DNA of 32,208 nt from Clostridia bacterium. GTDB lineage: Bacteria > Bacillota > Clostridia > Oscillospirales > CAG-272. The position numbers were made by a program, and so were the translations under genes. The notes under the pieces were generated by a model. That model was given only the letters and a program-made list of their open reading frames with translations. It ran no database searches and was not told the origin of the DNA. Below, one piece after another: positions 14,842-23,900 of the stretch; within the stretch, counting starts at the first letter, position 1, and the number at the start of each line of letters is the position of its first letter. The stretch spans positions 1-32,208 of the forward strand of contig JAFVQC010000020.1 in the NCBI GenBank assembly GCA_017504995.1, given 5' to 3'.

Positions 14842-16566
14842 ATGAAGCTGTTGTTGGAATATCTGAAGCCCCATCGCCGCCTGATCGCCTTGGCTCTGAC
14901 GATCAAGACCGTGGGAACGCTGGTGGAGCTGTTTATTCCGTATATCCTGAGCTATATTTTGGACGACGTTGTTCCCACGGGGCGGGTAGATCGGATCGTC
15001 CTGTGGGGGGGCGCCATGATTCTTTGCGCCGCCTTCGGTTGCTTGGGCAATATTACAGCCAACCGTATGGCGTCAAAGATCGCCAAGCGATCTACCGAGG
15101 GCATACGGCACGCGCTGTTCGAGCGTGTGATGACCCTCAGCGCGCGTCAGATCGATGCCTTTACCGTTCCCAGCTTGGAATCCAGACTGACCTCGGATAC
15201 CTACCACGTGCATCATTTCGTGGGTATGAGTATGCGCCTTGGCGTGCGCGCCCCCCTTTTGCTGGTGGGTGGTATTCTTGTGACGGCGATGCTGGATCTG
15301 ACCATGACGCTGGTCATGCTGGCGATTCTGCCTCTGATCGGGCTTACGGTGTGGGTGATCACCAAAAAAGGAATTCCGCTTTTCCAAAAAAGCCAACGGT
15401 CCTTGGACGGAATGGTTCGGATCGTCAGAGAGGACGCCAAGGGAATCCGTGTCATCAAAGCGCTGTCCCGAGGGGATTACGAACGCCGACGGTTTGATGG
15501 CGCGAACCGCGTGTTGATGACGAGCGAGCAAACGGCAAGCTCGGTGATGGCGGCGTCCAATCCGCTGGTGACCCTGCTTTTGAACGTGGGACTGGTGGCG
15601 GTGATCCTCGTGGGCGCGTTCCGCGTCAACGGAGCGCTCACCGAGGCGGGAAAGATCATTGCGTTTATTCAGTATTTTACCTTGATCTCCAACGCGATGA
15701 TCGGGATCACCCGTATTTTCGTCAATTACTCCAAGGGAACGGCATCGGCGAAACGGATCGAGGAGGTGGTTCGTACCGCCCCCGATCTGGAGCTTCGCTC
15801 GGAGGAAGAATTCCCACCCCGTAAGGGCGAGTCGGGAATCGTGTTTGAGGACGTTTCCTTTTCCTACATGGGAAAGAAAAATAACCTATCCCATATTTCC
15901 TTTTCCTTGCCCCGTGGCGGAACGCTTGGCGTGATCGGCGCGACGGGAAGTGGAAAGACCACGTTGATCCGCCTTCTGATGCGAGCGTACGACGTGGATT
16001 CGGGCAGCGTGCGGATCGACGGCAGAGATCTGCGGACGATCCCGCCCGACGAGCTGAATACCGCCTTTGGCGTGGTGATGCAAAATGATTTTATCTTTGC
16101 CGATACGATTGCGGAAAATATCCGTTTCGGCAGAGATCTGTCCGAGGAAGCCGTTCGACGCGGCGCGGAATTGGCGCAGGCAAGCGAATTTATCGAAGCC
16201 TACGAGGACGGATACGGGCATATGCTGCAATCCAAGGGAACGAACGTCAGCGGCGGACAAAAGCAGAGGCTTCTGATCGCGCGGGCACTGGCGGGCGAGC
16301 CGCAGATCCTTGTTTTGGACGACGCTTCCTCTGCCTTGGACTATAAGACCGACGCAAGACTTCGCCGCAGTATCCGCGAGGGTCTTGTGGGAGTGACCTC
16401 GGTGGTGGTGGCGCAGCGAGTCAGCTCGGTGATGCACGCCGACCTGATTCTGGTGCTGGAGGACGGCGAGCTGATCGGCGCGGGACGGCACGAGGAGCTG
16501 CTTGCGACCTGTGAGGTCTATCGCCAGATCAGCAATTCCCAGATTGGAGGTGCGATCCTTGAATAA
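14842..16566 (+). CDS. ABC exporter half-transporter, subunit with degenerate nucleotide site
   Basis: The 574-residue protein has an N-terminal six-helix exporter domain (about 1-310) and a C-terminal ATPase domain. The Walker A is GATGSGKTT (about 367-375), the Q-loop VMQNDF, and the signature VSGGQ. The Walker B is ILVLDDASSALD, with aspartate instead of the catalytic glutamate, and the switch residue is glutamine in VAQRV where histidine is usual. This is the classical pattern of the non-hydrolysing partner in heterodimeric exporters such as TM287/288 or BmrCD. Its partner is encoded directly downstream with overlapping ends. The substrate is probably a lipid, drug or peptide; the sequence does not say which. 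Confidence 0.92.
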   Translation: MKLLLEYLKPHRRLIALALTIKTVGTLVELFIPYILSYILDDVVPTGRVDRIVLWGGAMILCAAFGCLGNITANRMASKIAKRSTEGIRHALFERVMTLSARQIDAFTVPSLESRLTSDTYHVHHFVGMSMRLGVRAPLLLVGGILVTAMLDLTMTLVMLAILPLIGLTVWVITKKGIPLFQKSQRSLDGMVRIVREDAKGIRVIKALSRGDYERRRFDGANRVLMTSEQTASSVMAASNPLVTLLLNVGLVAVILVGAFRVNGALTEAGKIIAFIQYFTLISNAMIGITRIFVNYSKGTASAKRIEEVVRTAPDLELRSEEEFPPRKGESGIVFEDVSFSYMGKKNNLSHISFSLPRGGTLGVIGATGSGKTTLIRLLMRAYDVDSGSVRIDGRDLRTIPPDELNTAFGVVMQNDFIFADTIAENIRFGRDLSEEAVRRGAELAQASEFIEAYEDGYGHMLQSKGTNVSGGQKQRLLIARALAGEPQILVLDDASSALDYKTDARLRRSIREGLVGVTSVVVAQRVSSVMHADLILVLEDGELIGAGRHEELLATCEVYRQISNSQIGGAILE

Positions 16567-18406
16567 CGGAAAAGGCTTTGGAGGCGGCAAACGGGGTATG
16601 AACGCCGCCCCGCCCATGACGGGGAAGGCAAAGCTGGCGGTGGTTCGGCGGATTTCCACCTATTTGTTTCGCTATAAGGGACGGGTCGCCCTTTGCTTTG
16701 CCTTGATGCTGTTCTCAAACTTTTTGGCGCTTGCCGCCCCCAAGCTGTCGCAAAAAGCCATCGACGCCATTGAGCTTGGTGTTGGACGGGTCGATACGGA
16801 TCGGGTTCTGTTCTATGGCGGAATTATGTTGATTTTTTATATTCTATCCGCCGTATTGTCTTATATTCTTGCGGTTTTGATGGTAAGATTGAGTCAAAAA
16901 ATTGTATACACCATGCGAAAAGAGCTGTTCGATCATTTGACGGAATTGCCCATCGGATATTTTGATACCCATGCGACGGGGGAGATCATCAGCCGCATTT
17001 CCTACGATATTGATACCGTGAACACCTCGCTGTCTCACGATCTGCTCCAGATCGGCGCCAGCGTGGTTACCGTGGTGGGCGCGCTGATCATGATGGCGTC
17101 TATTTCTCCCGTTTTACTGTTGGTTTTTGTTATTACCGTGCCCATGTCGATTCTGTATACCGCATGGCGCTCCAAACGGGTTCGTCCGCTGTTCCGTGCG
17201 CGTTCACAAAAGCTCGGCGAGCTGAACGGCTATGCGGAGGAAATGCTTTCGGGTCAGAAAACCATTCGCGCTTACCGACGGGAAAAGGTGATCGGAGAAC
17301 GGTTTGACGAGAAAAACAAAGCCTCGGTGGAGGCGTATTACCGCGCGGAATATTACGGCGCGACGGTTGGGCCGACGGTGAATTTCATCAATAACTTCTC
17401 ACTGTCTCTCGTTACAACGCTGGGCGGAATCTTCTATCTGTTCTATCTCCTTCGGGGGGCGGGACAGATGGATATACTGTCGATTTTTACAATATCCTTG
17501 GGCGGCGTTTCGGCGTTCGTCCAGTATTCCAGAAAATTCGCGGGTCCCATCAATGAGTTCGCCAATATCATGAACGATCTGCAATCGGCTTGCTCCTCGG
17601 CAGAAAAAGTGTTTGCTGTCATCGACGAGGCTGCGGAAGCGCCCGACGCCGAAGGCGCGGAGGAGCTTTCCGAGGTGCGCGGAGACGTCACCCTTTCTCA
17701 CGTGCGCTTTGGCTACGTGCCCGAACGGACCATCATTCAGGATCTGTCGCTGCGGGCAGAAAAGGGAAATCTGATTGCTATCGTCGGACCGACGGGGGCG
17801 GGAAAGACCACCGTCATCAATCTGCTCATGCGGTTTTACGACGTAAACGATGGGCAGATCACCGTAGATGGCAAAGAGATACGCGAAATTACGCGCGAGA
17901 GTCTGCGGCAGGCGTATACCATGGTGCTGCAGGAAACGTGGCTGTTCCACGGAACGATCTACGAGAATATTACCTACGGAAAAGAGAACGCCAGCCGAGA
18001 GGACGTGATCCGCGTGGCAAAAATGGCGCATATCCATTCCTACGTGGAGTCTCTGCCCGAGGGGTACGATACCGTGCTGTCCGATGACGGCGCGAATATC
18101 TCCAAGGGACATAAGCAGCTCATTACCATTGCCCGCGCCATGCTTGCCGATGCGCCCATGCTGATTCTGGACGAGGCAACCTCCAACGTGGATTCCCGTA
18201 CCGAGCAAAAAATTCAGGAAGCGATGCTCACCCTGATGAAGGGGCGCACCTGCTTCGTCATCGCCCACCGCCTTTCTACCGTGCGGAACGCCGACGTAAT
18301 TCTGGTGGTGAAGGACGGTAACGTGATCGAGCAGGGGAATCACGACGCGCTGATGGCGCAAAAGGGATTTTATTATTCTCTGTACCATTCTCAATTTGAA
18401 CAATAA
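16559..18406 (+). CDS. ABC exporter half-transporter, catalytic partner subunit
   Basis: The 615-residue protein pairs with the upstream half-transporter. A Gly/Asn-rich N-terminal tail leads into six membrane helices and a nucleotide-binding domain with GPTGAGKTT, Q-loop VLQET, MLILDEATS (canonical glutamate) and FVIAHRLS (canonical histidine). Its signature is ISKGHKQ instead of LSGGQ, which completes the degenerate composite site with the other subunit. One site is thus canonical and one degenerate. A TTG at 16559 is taken as start: GGAGG at 16546-16550 is spaced eight bases from it, and it overlaps the preceding stop. An ATG at 16502 lies upstream of that ribosome binding site and would add residues from the other frame. 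Confidence 0.9.
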   Translation: MNNGKGFGGGKRGMNAAPPMTGKAKLAVVRRISTYLFRYKGRVALCFALMLFSNFLALAAPKLSQKAIDAIELGVGRVDTDRVLFYGGIMLIFYILSAVLSYILAVLMVRLSQKIVYTMRKELFDHLTELPIGYFDTHATGEIISRISYDIDTVNTSLSHDLLQIGASVVTVVGALIMMASISPVLLLVFVITVPMSILYTAWRSKRVRPLFRARSQKLGELNGYAEEMLSGQKTIRAYRREKVIGERFDEKNKASVEAYYRAEYYGATVGPTVNFINNFSLSLVTTLGGIFYLFYLLRGAGQMDILSIFTISLGGVSAFVQYSRKFAGPINEFANIMNDLQSACSSAEKVFAVIDEAAEAPDAEGAEELSEVRGDVTLSHVRFGYVPERTIIQDLSLRAEKGNLIAIVGPTGAGKTTVINLLMRFYDVNDGQITVDGKEIREITRESLRQAYTMVLQETWLFHGTIYENITYGKENASREDVIRVAKMAHIHSYVESLPEGYDTVLSDDGANISKGHKQLITIARAMLADAPMLILDEATSNVDSRTEQKIQEAMLTLMKGRTCFVIAHRLSTVRNADVILVVKDGNVIEQGNHDALMAQKGFYYSLYHSQFEQ

Positions 18407-18410
18407 AATT

Positions 18411-18449
18411 GCGGCGACGCGTCCTCATGGCGCGTCGCCGCTTGTTGTC
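18411..18449 (+). terminator. Intrinsic terminator of the ABC exporter operon
   Basis: GCGGCGACGCG (18411-18421) pairs perfectly with CGCGTCGCCGC (18431-18441), followed by TTGTTGTCTT. Confidence 0.85.
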
Positions 18450-18566
18450 TTACGAAAAACCCGCCATAGTGGAGTGGCTCAAAATAGGTTAACCGGTGTA
18501 AAAGCTACGAAAATAAAAAACAAAGAGTGGTCCTAAGCGTGATTTAGGAATTCTCGTTTGCCACGC

Positions 18567-18592
18567 GGACAGCCGAGGACGTCTGTCCCTAC
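18567..18592 (-). repeat. REP element, GTAG-headed, copy 7 (inverted)
   Basis: GGACAG...CTGTCC with reverse-strand GTAG head at 18589-18592. The loop differs from the 7-9 kb copies (A for G, and G for A on the reverse-complement reading), a subfamily mark shared by copies 8 and 9. Confidence 0.9.
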
Positions 18593-18675
18593 AAGCCTCT
18601 TGTTGTTTGTTGTACTCTTCCTACAGAGGCAATCGATAATCGATTGTATATAATAGGAATTCTCGTTTGCCACGC

Positions 18676-18701
18676 GGACAGCCGAGGACGTCTGTCCCTA
18701 C
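18676..18701 (-). repeat. REP element, GTAG-headed, copy 8 (inverted)
   Basis: Second member produced by the 109-bp duplication; identical to copy 7. Confidence 0.9.
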
Positions 18702-18795
18702 AAGCCTCTTATTGTTTGTTGTACTCTTCCTACAGAGGCAATCGATAATCGATTGTATATAATAGGAACGAAGCATCAAACTTTTTTGAAACATT

Positions 18796-18821
18796 GTAGG
18801 GACAGACGTCCTCGGCTGTCC
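18796..18821 (+). repeat. REP element, GTAG-headed, copy 9
   Basis: GTAG (18796-18799) then GGACAG...CTGTCC. It forms an extended inverted repeat of about 36 bases with copies 7 and 8, because the flank CGCGTGGCA is shared. Confidence 0.9.
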
Positions 18822-18867
18822 GCGTGGCATTCGCCGATTCCTAAAGTTCGCTCAGGATTCCCTGTAA

Positions 18868-18969
18868 AGAAAGAACCCACTTATGGGTAGTAAGTAACAA
18901 TTGCATGGCTGGCAGGCCAATCTAAAACGCACTTGTGCGTAGCCAGTAGTATTAGGGCTATGCCCGAAA
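18868..18969 (+). ncRNA. Structured RNA-like element, copy B (possible orphan HEARO/omega-type RNA)
   Basis: Helices are CCCA-CTTA-TGGG (18876-18887), GTAA-gtaacaa-TTGC (18890-18904), TGGCT (18906-18910) with AGCCA (18941-18945), and the inner CGCA-CTTG-TGCG (18928-18939). They are followed by GTAGTATTAGG (18946-18956), a GGGC-TAT-GCCC hairpin and ATGA (18970). Compared with copy A, the first helix changes G-C to A-T at its closing pair and the inner helix shifts register but stays paired. Boundaries are approximate; no protein gene is associated. Confidence 0.5.
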
Positions 18970-18979
18970 ATGAAATACA

Positions 18980-19005
18980 CCACCCGCTACGCGGGTGGAT
19001 TTTTG
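18980..19005. terminator. Hairpin terminator downstream of the second SGNH gene
   Basis: CCACCCGC pairs with GCGGGTGG around a TAC loop, with ATTTTTGTTGTTT on the + side and a weaker T-rich tail on the minus side. It lies 12 bases after the stop of the minus-strand gene ending at 19010. Confidence 0.65.
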
Positions 19006-19009
19006 TTGT

Positions 19010-19993
19010 TTACAGATGAGCCTTTATTGCCTTGTAAAGATTCTTGAAATAATGAGCAAAGCCCTCGTCGTTGGGGTGCAGATATTTGTCGCTGAAATAA
19101 GCGGGATCCTTCGGAACGAAGTCGATGCCGCGCAAAACCGTTACGTTGGGCAGATCCTTGACCGCCCGTTCAATGTACTCGGCGGCATAGGAAAACTCGC
19201 CTACCTTCGTCTGGCGGTCGTTGTCCGCCCGCCAGATGGGTGTGATGGCAAAGATCCTTGCCGTAGGATAGAGGCGGGAAAGGGTCTTGTAGAAATCAGA
19301 GCAGTTTGCCTCAAAGACCTCTTTTTCCTTTTTGCTCCAGTCGTTCGTTCCGTACGCTACGGTGACGTAGTCAAATTCCTCCCGATCACCTGCCTCTGCC
19401 AAAGCGGGACGGAAGCATTCTCCGCCGATGGCTTTGTTGATAGCGTCGGCGTCCAGCGCGTCAGCCAACAGAGAAGCGTAAGAGCCCGAGGGATTTTTCG
19501 CGTCGTAGCCGTGGGTAATGGAGTCGCCGTACATCAGCATACGGCAGGATTTTTCCACGGGGACAAGGGTTGCGCCGTCGTCCAGCGTCAGACGGAGCAG
19601 GGGAGAGGCGACCGACCAAGGAAATACGATCTTGACTCGTTTTTCGCCCTCGCCCAGATCGTTATACGTCCCTACGACCACGTCGTCGGTGAGGACCTCG
19701 CCGCCGTGAGAGCCGAGCTTTACGCCGTTACAAAAGACCTCGTAAGAGAAGAATCGTCTGGAAGAGCCTGCGGATACCTTGGTTTCCATGGAAAGCGTGC
19801 GGCTGTTGGTGATAAACTCCAAGCGAACGCCCGCCGTCGCGTAAGATTTTTTCCAGAAGCCCTTGTCGTCCCGAGCAGCGTAGACCGCTTCCTGCTCGGC
19901 GGTGAAACGGAGAAGATGGATCGCTCCGTCTCTTTCCTCTACGCGGGATACGCCCTTGGCGATCGACTTGATCTGTTCTAAAGTTAAATTCAT
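19010..19993 (-). CDS. SGNH/GDSL-family hydrolase with N-terminal jelly-roll domain
   Basis: The 327-residue protein has a beta-rich N-terminal region (about 1-145) and an SGNH domain: block I MYGDSITHG (S158), glycine block AIGG (188-191), block III YGTNDWS (N217) and block V YLHPNDEG (H306). No signal peptide is present. The fold and length resemble the esterase at 10948, but sequence identity is low, so the two are not recent duplicates. AAGGAG precedes ATG 19993. The gene follows prmC after 27 bases with no terminator and is probably cotranscribed. The substrate is unknown; a sugar ester is a reasonable guess. Confidence 0.85.
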   Translation of the reverse strand: MNLTLEQIKSIAKGVSRVEERDGAIHLLRFTAEQEAVYAARDDKGFWKKSYATAGVRLEFITNSRTLSMETKVSAGSSRRFFSYEVFCNGVKLGSHGGEVLTDDVVVGTYNDLGEGEKRVKIVFPWSVASPLLRLTLDDGATLVPVEKSCRMLMYGDSITHGYDAKNPSGSYASLLADALDADAINKAIGGECFRPALAEAGDREEFDYVTVAYGTNDWSKKEKEVFEANCSDFYKTLSRLYPTARIFAITPIWRADNDRQTKVGEFSYAAEYIERAVKDLPNVTVLRGIDFVPKDPAYFSDKYLHPNDEGFAHYFKNLYKAIKAHL

Positions 19994-20020
19994 GACAAAA
20001 CTCCTTCGTTGTATATAAAT

Positions 20021-20860
20021 TTATAATATCTGTTCGTTACCGGGGAGGGAAAGATACGCCACCCGATCGTTTCCGCCGTAATCCTTGTAGACCTCACAGC
20101 GGAAGCCTGCCTCGTGGGCAATGGCGCTGACCGCCTTGGCTTGGTTCCAACCGATCTCCAAGAGCATCAACCCACCCGAACGAAGATATTTGCCGTATTC
20201 CTTGATGATCACACGGTAAAAATCCAGTCCGTCGTCTCCGCCGTCCAACGCCGCCTCCGGCTCAAAGGAAACCTCCTCCGAAAGCAGGGAGATCTGTTCG
20301 GTTTCAATATAGGGAGGATTGGATAGAATACAGTCGAATTCGCCGAGGTCGTCCATAAAGTCAGGCTTCAGGACGTTTTGGGCAAGGAAGCCGATCCGAT
20401 CTCCCACGCCGTTGGTTTCGGCGTTTTCTCCCGCGATCTTCAGGGTCTCCTCAAACAGATCCACCGCCACCGCGTGACAGTCGGGACGGGCAGCAAGGGT
20501 AGAGATCGCCACGCATCCGCTTCCCGTGCAGAGATCGATGAAGCGAGACTGCTTGGGCATCAGGCGGACAGCCAGCTCCACCAGCTTTTCGGTGTCCTGA
20601 CGGGGAATGAGGGTGTTTTCGGTGACCCGATAGGTCTCCCGACAAAAATCCCAATATCCGAGAATATATTGCAGGGGATAGTGAGAGCAACGCTTGATGA
20701 CGGCGGATTCCAGCTCGGGAGAGTCGAAATCCTCCTCCCGTCTGCTCAACAGCTCCGCCTTATTGATGTTGCAAAATCGGCAGATCAGCATGGAAGCCTC
20801 GCCGCGGTCGTTTTCAATACCCGCGTCTGCCAGCGCGATACATATTTCGTTATAGGTCAT
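20021..20860 (-). CDS. prmC: Release factor glutamine methyltransferase PrmC
   Basis: PrmC methylates the GGQ glutamine of peptide release factors using S-adenosylmethionine. The 279 residues fit the family. The N-terminal helical domain is followed by the conserved TLIPRQDTE (83-91), the SAM-binding motif DLCTGSGCVAIS (109-120) and catalytic NPPYIE (181-186). ATG 20860 has GGAGG five bases upstream; the frame is open further upstream but contains the promoter there. prfA, its frequent neighbour, is not nearby. The partner in this operon is the SGNH hydrolase. Confidence 0.95.
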   Translation of the reverse strand: MTYNEICIALADAGIENDRGEASMLICRFCNINKAELLSRREEDFDSPELESAVIKRCSHYPLQYILGYWDFCRETYRVTENTLIPRQDTEKLVELAVRLMPKQSRFIDLCTGSGCVAISTLAARPDCHAVAVDLFEETLKIAGENAETNGVGDRIGFLAQNVLKPDFMDDLGEFDCILSNPPYIETEQISLLSEEVSFEPEAALDGGDDGLDFYRVIIKEYGKYLRSGGLMLLEIGWNQAKAVSAIAHEAGFRCEVYKDYGGNDRVAYLSLPGNEQIL

Positions 20861-20890
20861 GGATTCCTCCGCTTTTGTTACGCTTCCTAT

Positions 20891-20896
20891 ATTATA
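20891..20896 (-). promoter_or_regulatory. -10 element of the prmC promoter
   Basis: On the minus strand TGT-TATAAT is an extended -10; 17 bases upstream only a T-rich sequence stands in for a -35 box. Confidence 0.6.
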
Positions 20897-20941
20897 ACAG
20901 ATTTTGCGCAAGAAAAAAAGGGCTTTTTGAAAAATAACCCA

Positions 20942-20984
20942 ACAAAAATAAAAAAACGCAACCGTTTCCGAAGAAACGGTTGCG
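20942..20984 (-). terminator. Intrinsic terminator of nifJ
   Basis: CGCAACCGTTTC pairs with GAAACGGTTGCG; on the minus strand the loop is TTCG and the tail TTTTTTTATTTTTG. It is one of the strongest terminators in the window. Confidence 0.93.
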
Positions 20985-20996
20985 AAGGGGATGTGC

Positions 20997-23900
20997 TTAT
21001 TTGTAAAGCTCGGACATCTTCTGGAGTCTGTCGTACTTCGCCTTTGCGTTTTCCTCACCCTGAGCAAAGAGAGCCTCTGCCTTTTCGGGCGCGGTCTGTA
21101 CCAGACGAGCGTAACGGTTTTCAGACTTCACGAAGTCTACGTAGCTTGCCGTAGGAGCCTTCGAGTCGATGGTCAGCTTGTTCTCGGTCTTGGTGGGATC
21201 GTAGCGGAACATCTGCCAGTAGCCTGCCTCAACCGCCTTCTTCATTTCGAGCTGGCAGTTCTGCATGGTTCCCTTAATGCCGTGCATCTCACAAGGAGCG
21301 TAGCCGATGACGATGGAAGGACCGTTGTAAGCCTCAGCCTCGGTCAGAGCCTTGAGCAGCTGATTCATATCCGCGCCCATAGCGACCTGTGCCACGTAAA
21401 CGTAGCCGTAGGACATCGCGATCTGCGCCAGATCCTTCTTGCCGATTGCCTTACCCGCAGCCGCGAACTGAGCGACCTGACCGATCTGGGAAGCCTTGGA
21501 TGCCTGACCGCCCGTGTTGGAGTAAACCTCGGTATCGAATACCATGATGTTGATATCCTCGCCCGAAGCGATCACGTGGTCCAAACCGCCAAAGCCGATG
21601 TCGTATGCCCAGCCGTCGCCACCGAAGATCCAAGTGGACTTCTTGCCCAGATAATCCTTTTCAGCGAGGATTTCGGGCGCTACGGGACAGCCTGCTGCAG
21701 CAGCCTTTTCCAGCTCGGCGATCAGAGCCTTGGTGGGCTCGACGTTTGCCTTGGAGCTGTCCTTGGTTGCCATGAACGCGTCAACAGCAGCCTTGAACTC
21801 GTCGGAAGCCTTGTCGGAGGCAGCCATTTCGGCAACCTTGCGGATCAGCTTCTCACGAATGGTCTTCTGACCCAGATGGATTCCGAGACCGTGCTCTGCG
21901 TTATCCTCAAACAGGGAGTTCGCCCAAGCAGGACCGCGTCCGCTTTCGCGGTTTACGGTGTAGGGAGTTGCGGGCGCGGAGCCACCCCAGATGGAGGAGC
22001 ATCCGGTTGCGTTGGAGATGTACATGGACTCACCGAACAGCTGGGTGATCAGACGGGCGTAAGAGGTCTCGGCACATCCTGCGCAAGAGCCGGAGAACTC
22101 AAGCAGAGGCTGCTTGAACTGAGAGCCCTTGACGGTGGTGTTGATGAGTTCCTTCTTCTCGGAGACGTTTGCGACTGCATAGTCCCAAGGAGCCTGCTGG
22201 TCTGCCTGCGTGGAAGCGAGAACCATTTCGATGGCGGTGCCCATCTTCGGATTGTTGTTGACGGGACAAGCCTTTACGCAGAGGGTACAACCCATACAGT
22301 CTGCGGGAGATACCGACATGGTGAACTTGTAGTTGGTCTTGATAACGGGCTTTGCGGAGAACTTCGTAGCCGCGGGAGCGTTTGCAGCCTCCTCCTCGGT
22401 CATCGCGAAGGGACGGATACAAGCGTGAGGACATACGAACGCGCAGTTGTTACACTGGATACAAGCCTCGGGATTCCAAGAGGGAACGTATACGGCAACG
22501 CCGCGCTTCTCGGAAGCGGTAGAGCCCTGCGGGAAGGTACCGTCTACGTACTCGGTGAATGCCGAAACGGGGAGACTGTCGCCTGCCATTGCGTTGACGG
22601 GAGCAACTACGTTGTTTACGAACTTGGTCAGGTCGGCGCGAGGGCTTTCGAAAACAGCCTTGGGTGCGTCAACGCCTGCGTTCTTCCAGGATTCGGGAAC
22701 CTGAACCTCTACGTAAGCGTCTGCGCCCGCATCGATTGCGGCGTAGTTGAGGTCAACGATCGCCTGTCCCTTCTTGATGTAGGACTTATAAGCAGCCTTC
22801 TTCATGTACTCGATCGCCTCGTCCTTGGGCAGAATGTTTGCCAAAGAGAAGAACGCGGACTGAAGCACGGTGTTCTTTACCTTTGCGTTACCGATCTGCT
22901 TGGTCGCGATGGTGGTAGCGTCGATGATGATGAAGCGAATGTTGTTGTTTGCGATGTAGCCCTTTACCTTTTCGGGAAGCTTTTCACCAAGCTCCTCTAC
23001 GCTCCAAGCGCAGTCAAGCAGGAAGGTTCCGCCGGGCTTGACGTCGCTGATCATGTCGTACTTCTTCAGGTATGCGGAGTTGTGGCAAGCAACGAAGTCA
23101 GCCTTGTTGATGTAGTAGGGAGACTTGATGGGGTTATCGCCGAAACGCAGGTGGGAAATGGTGATACCCGAGGTCTTCTTGGAGTCATACTGGAAGTATG
23201 CCTGAATGAACTTGTCGGTATGGTCACCGATGATCTTAATGGAGTTCTTGTTTGCGCCAACGGTTCCGTCACCGCCCAGACCCCAGAACTTGCAAGCGAT
23301 CGTGCCTGCGGCAGCGGTGTCGGGCGCGGGCTTCTCTTCCAGAGACGTGCCCGTAACGTCGTCTACGATACCGATGGTAAAGCCGTTCTTGGGAGCGTCC
23401 TTGGTAAGCTCCTCGTAAATGGCGAAGATGGAGGAAGGAGGAGTATCCTTCGAACCCAGACCGTAACGGCCGCCAACTACCTTTGCGCTAACGCCGCCCT
23501 GAGCCAGCGCGGTAACCACGTCAAGGTAAAGAGGCTCGCCGAGAGAGCCGGGCTCCTTGGTTCTGTCAAGCACCGCGATCTTCTTTGCGGTTGCGGGGAT
23601 TGCTTCAATCAGCTTTGCGGCAACGAAGGGTCTGTACAGACGAACCTTCACAAGACCGACCTTTTCGCCCTTGGCGGTGAGGTAGTCGATCACTTCCTCC
23701 GCAACGTCACAGATCGAGCCCATCGCAACGATGACTCTGTCCGCGTCGGGCGCACCGTAGTAGTTGAAGAGCTTGTAGTCGGTGCCGATCTTCTCGTTGA
23801 CCTTGTCCATGTACTCCTCTACGATTGCGGGAAGCGCGTCGTAGTAGCGGTTGCAGGCCTCTCTGTGCTGGAAGAAGATGTCACCGTTTTCAGCGGAGCC

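Larger units (their letters stand above)
18545..18762. repeat. Two-copy 109-bp tandem duplication carrying a REP element
   Basis: Unit 1 is 18545-18653 and unit 2 is 18654-18762; they differ at one base that I can see (18602 versus 18711). Each contains one inverted REP and an AATCGATAATCGATT palindrome. Near-identity points to a very recent duplication. The whole interval 18450-18979 holds only repeats and the structured element; I see no credible gene in it. Confidence 0.93.

Noticed and set aside
18545..18762. Tandem 109-bp units as a CRISPR or satellite array
   Set aside because: Only two copies without unique spacers; a simple duplication explains it.
18621..18830. 69-codon minus-strand open frame
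   Set aside because: It consists of the duplicated REP unit and reads REP sequence as protein; no start signals.
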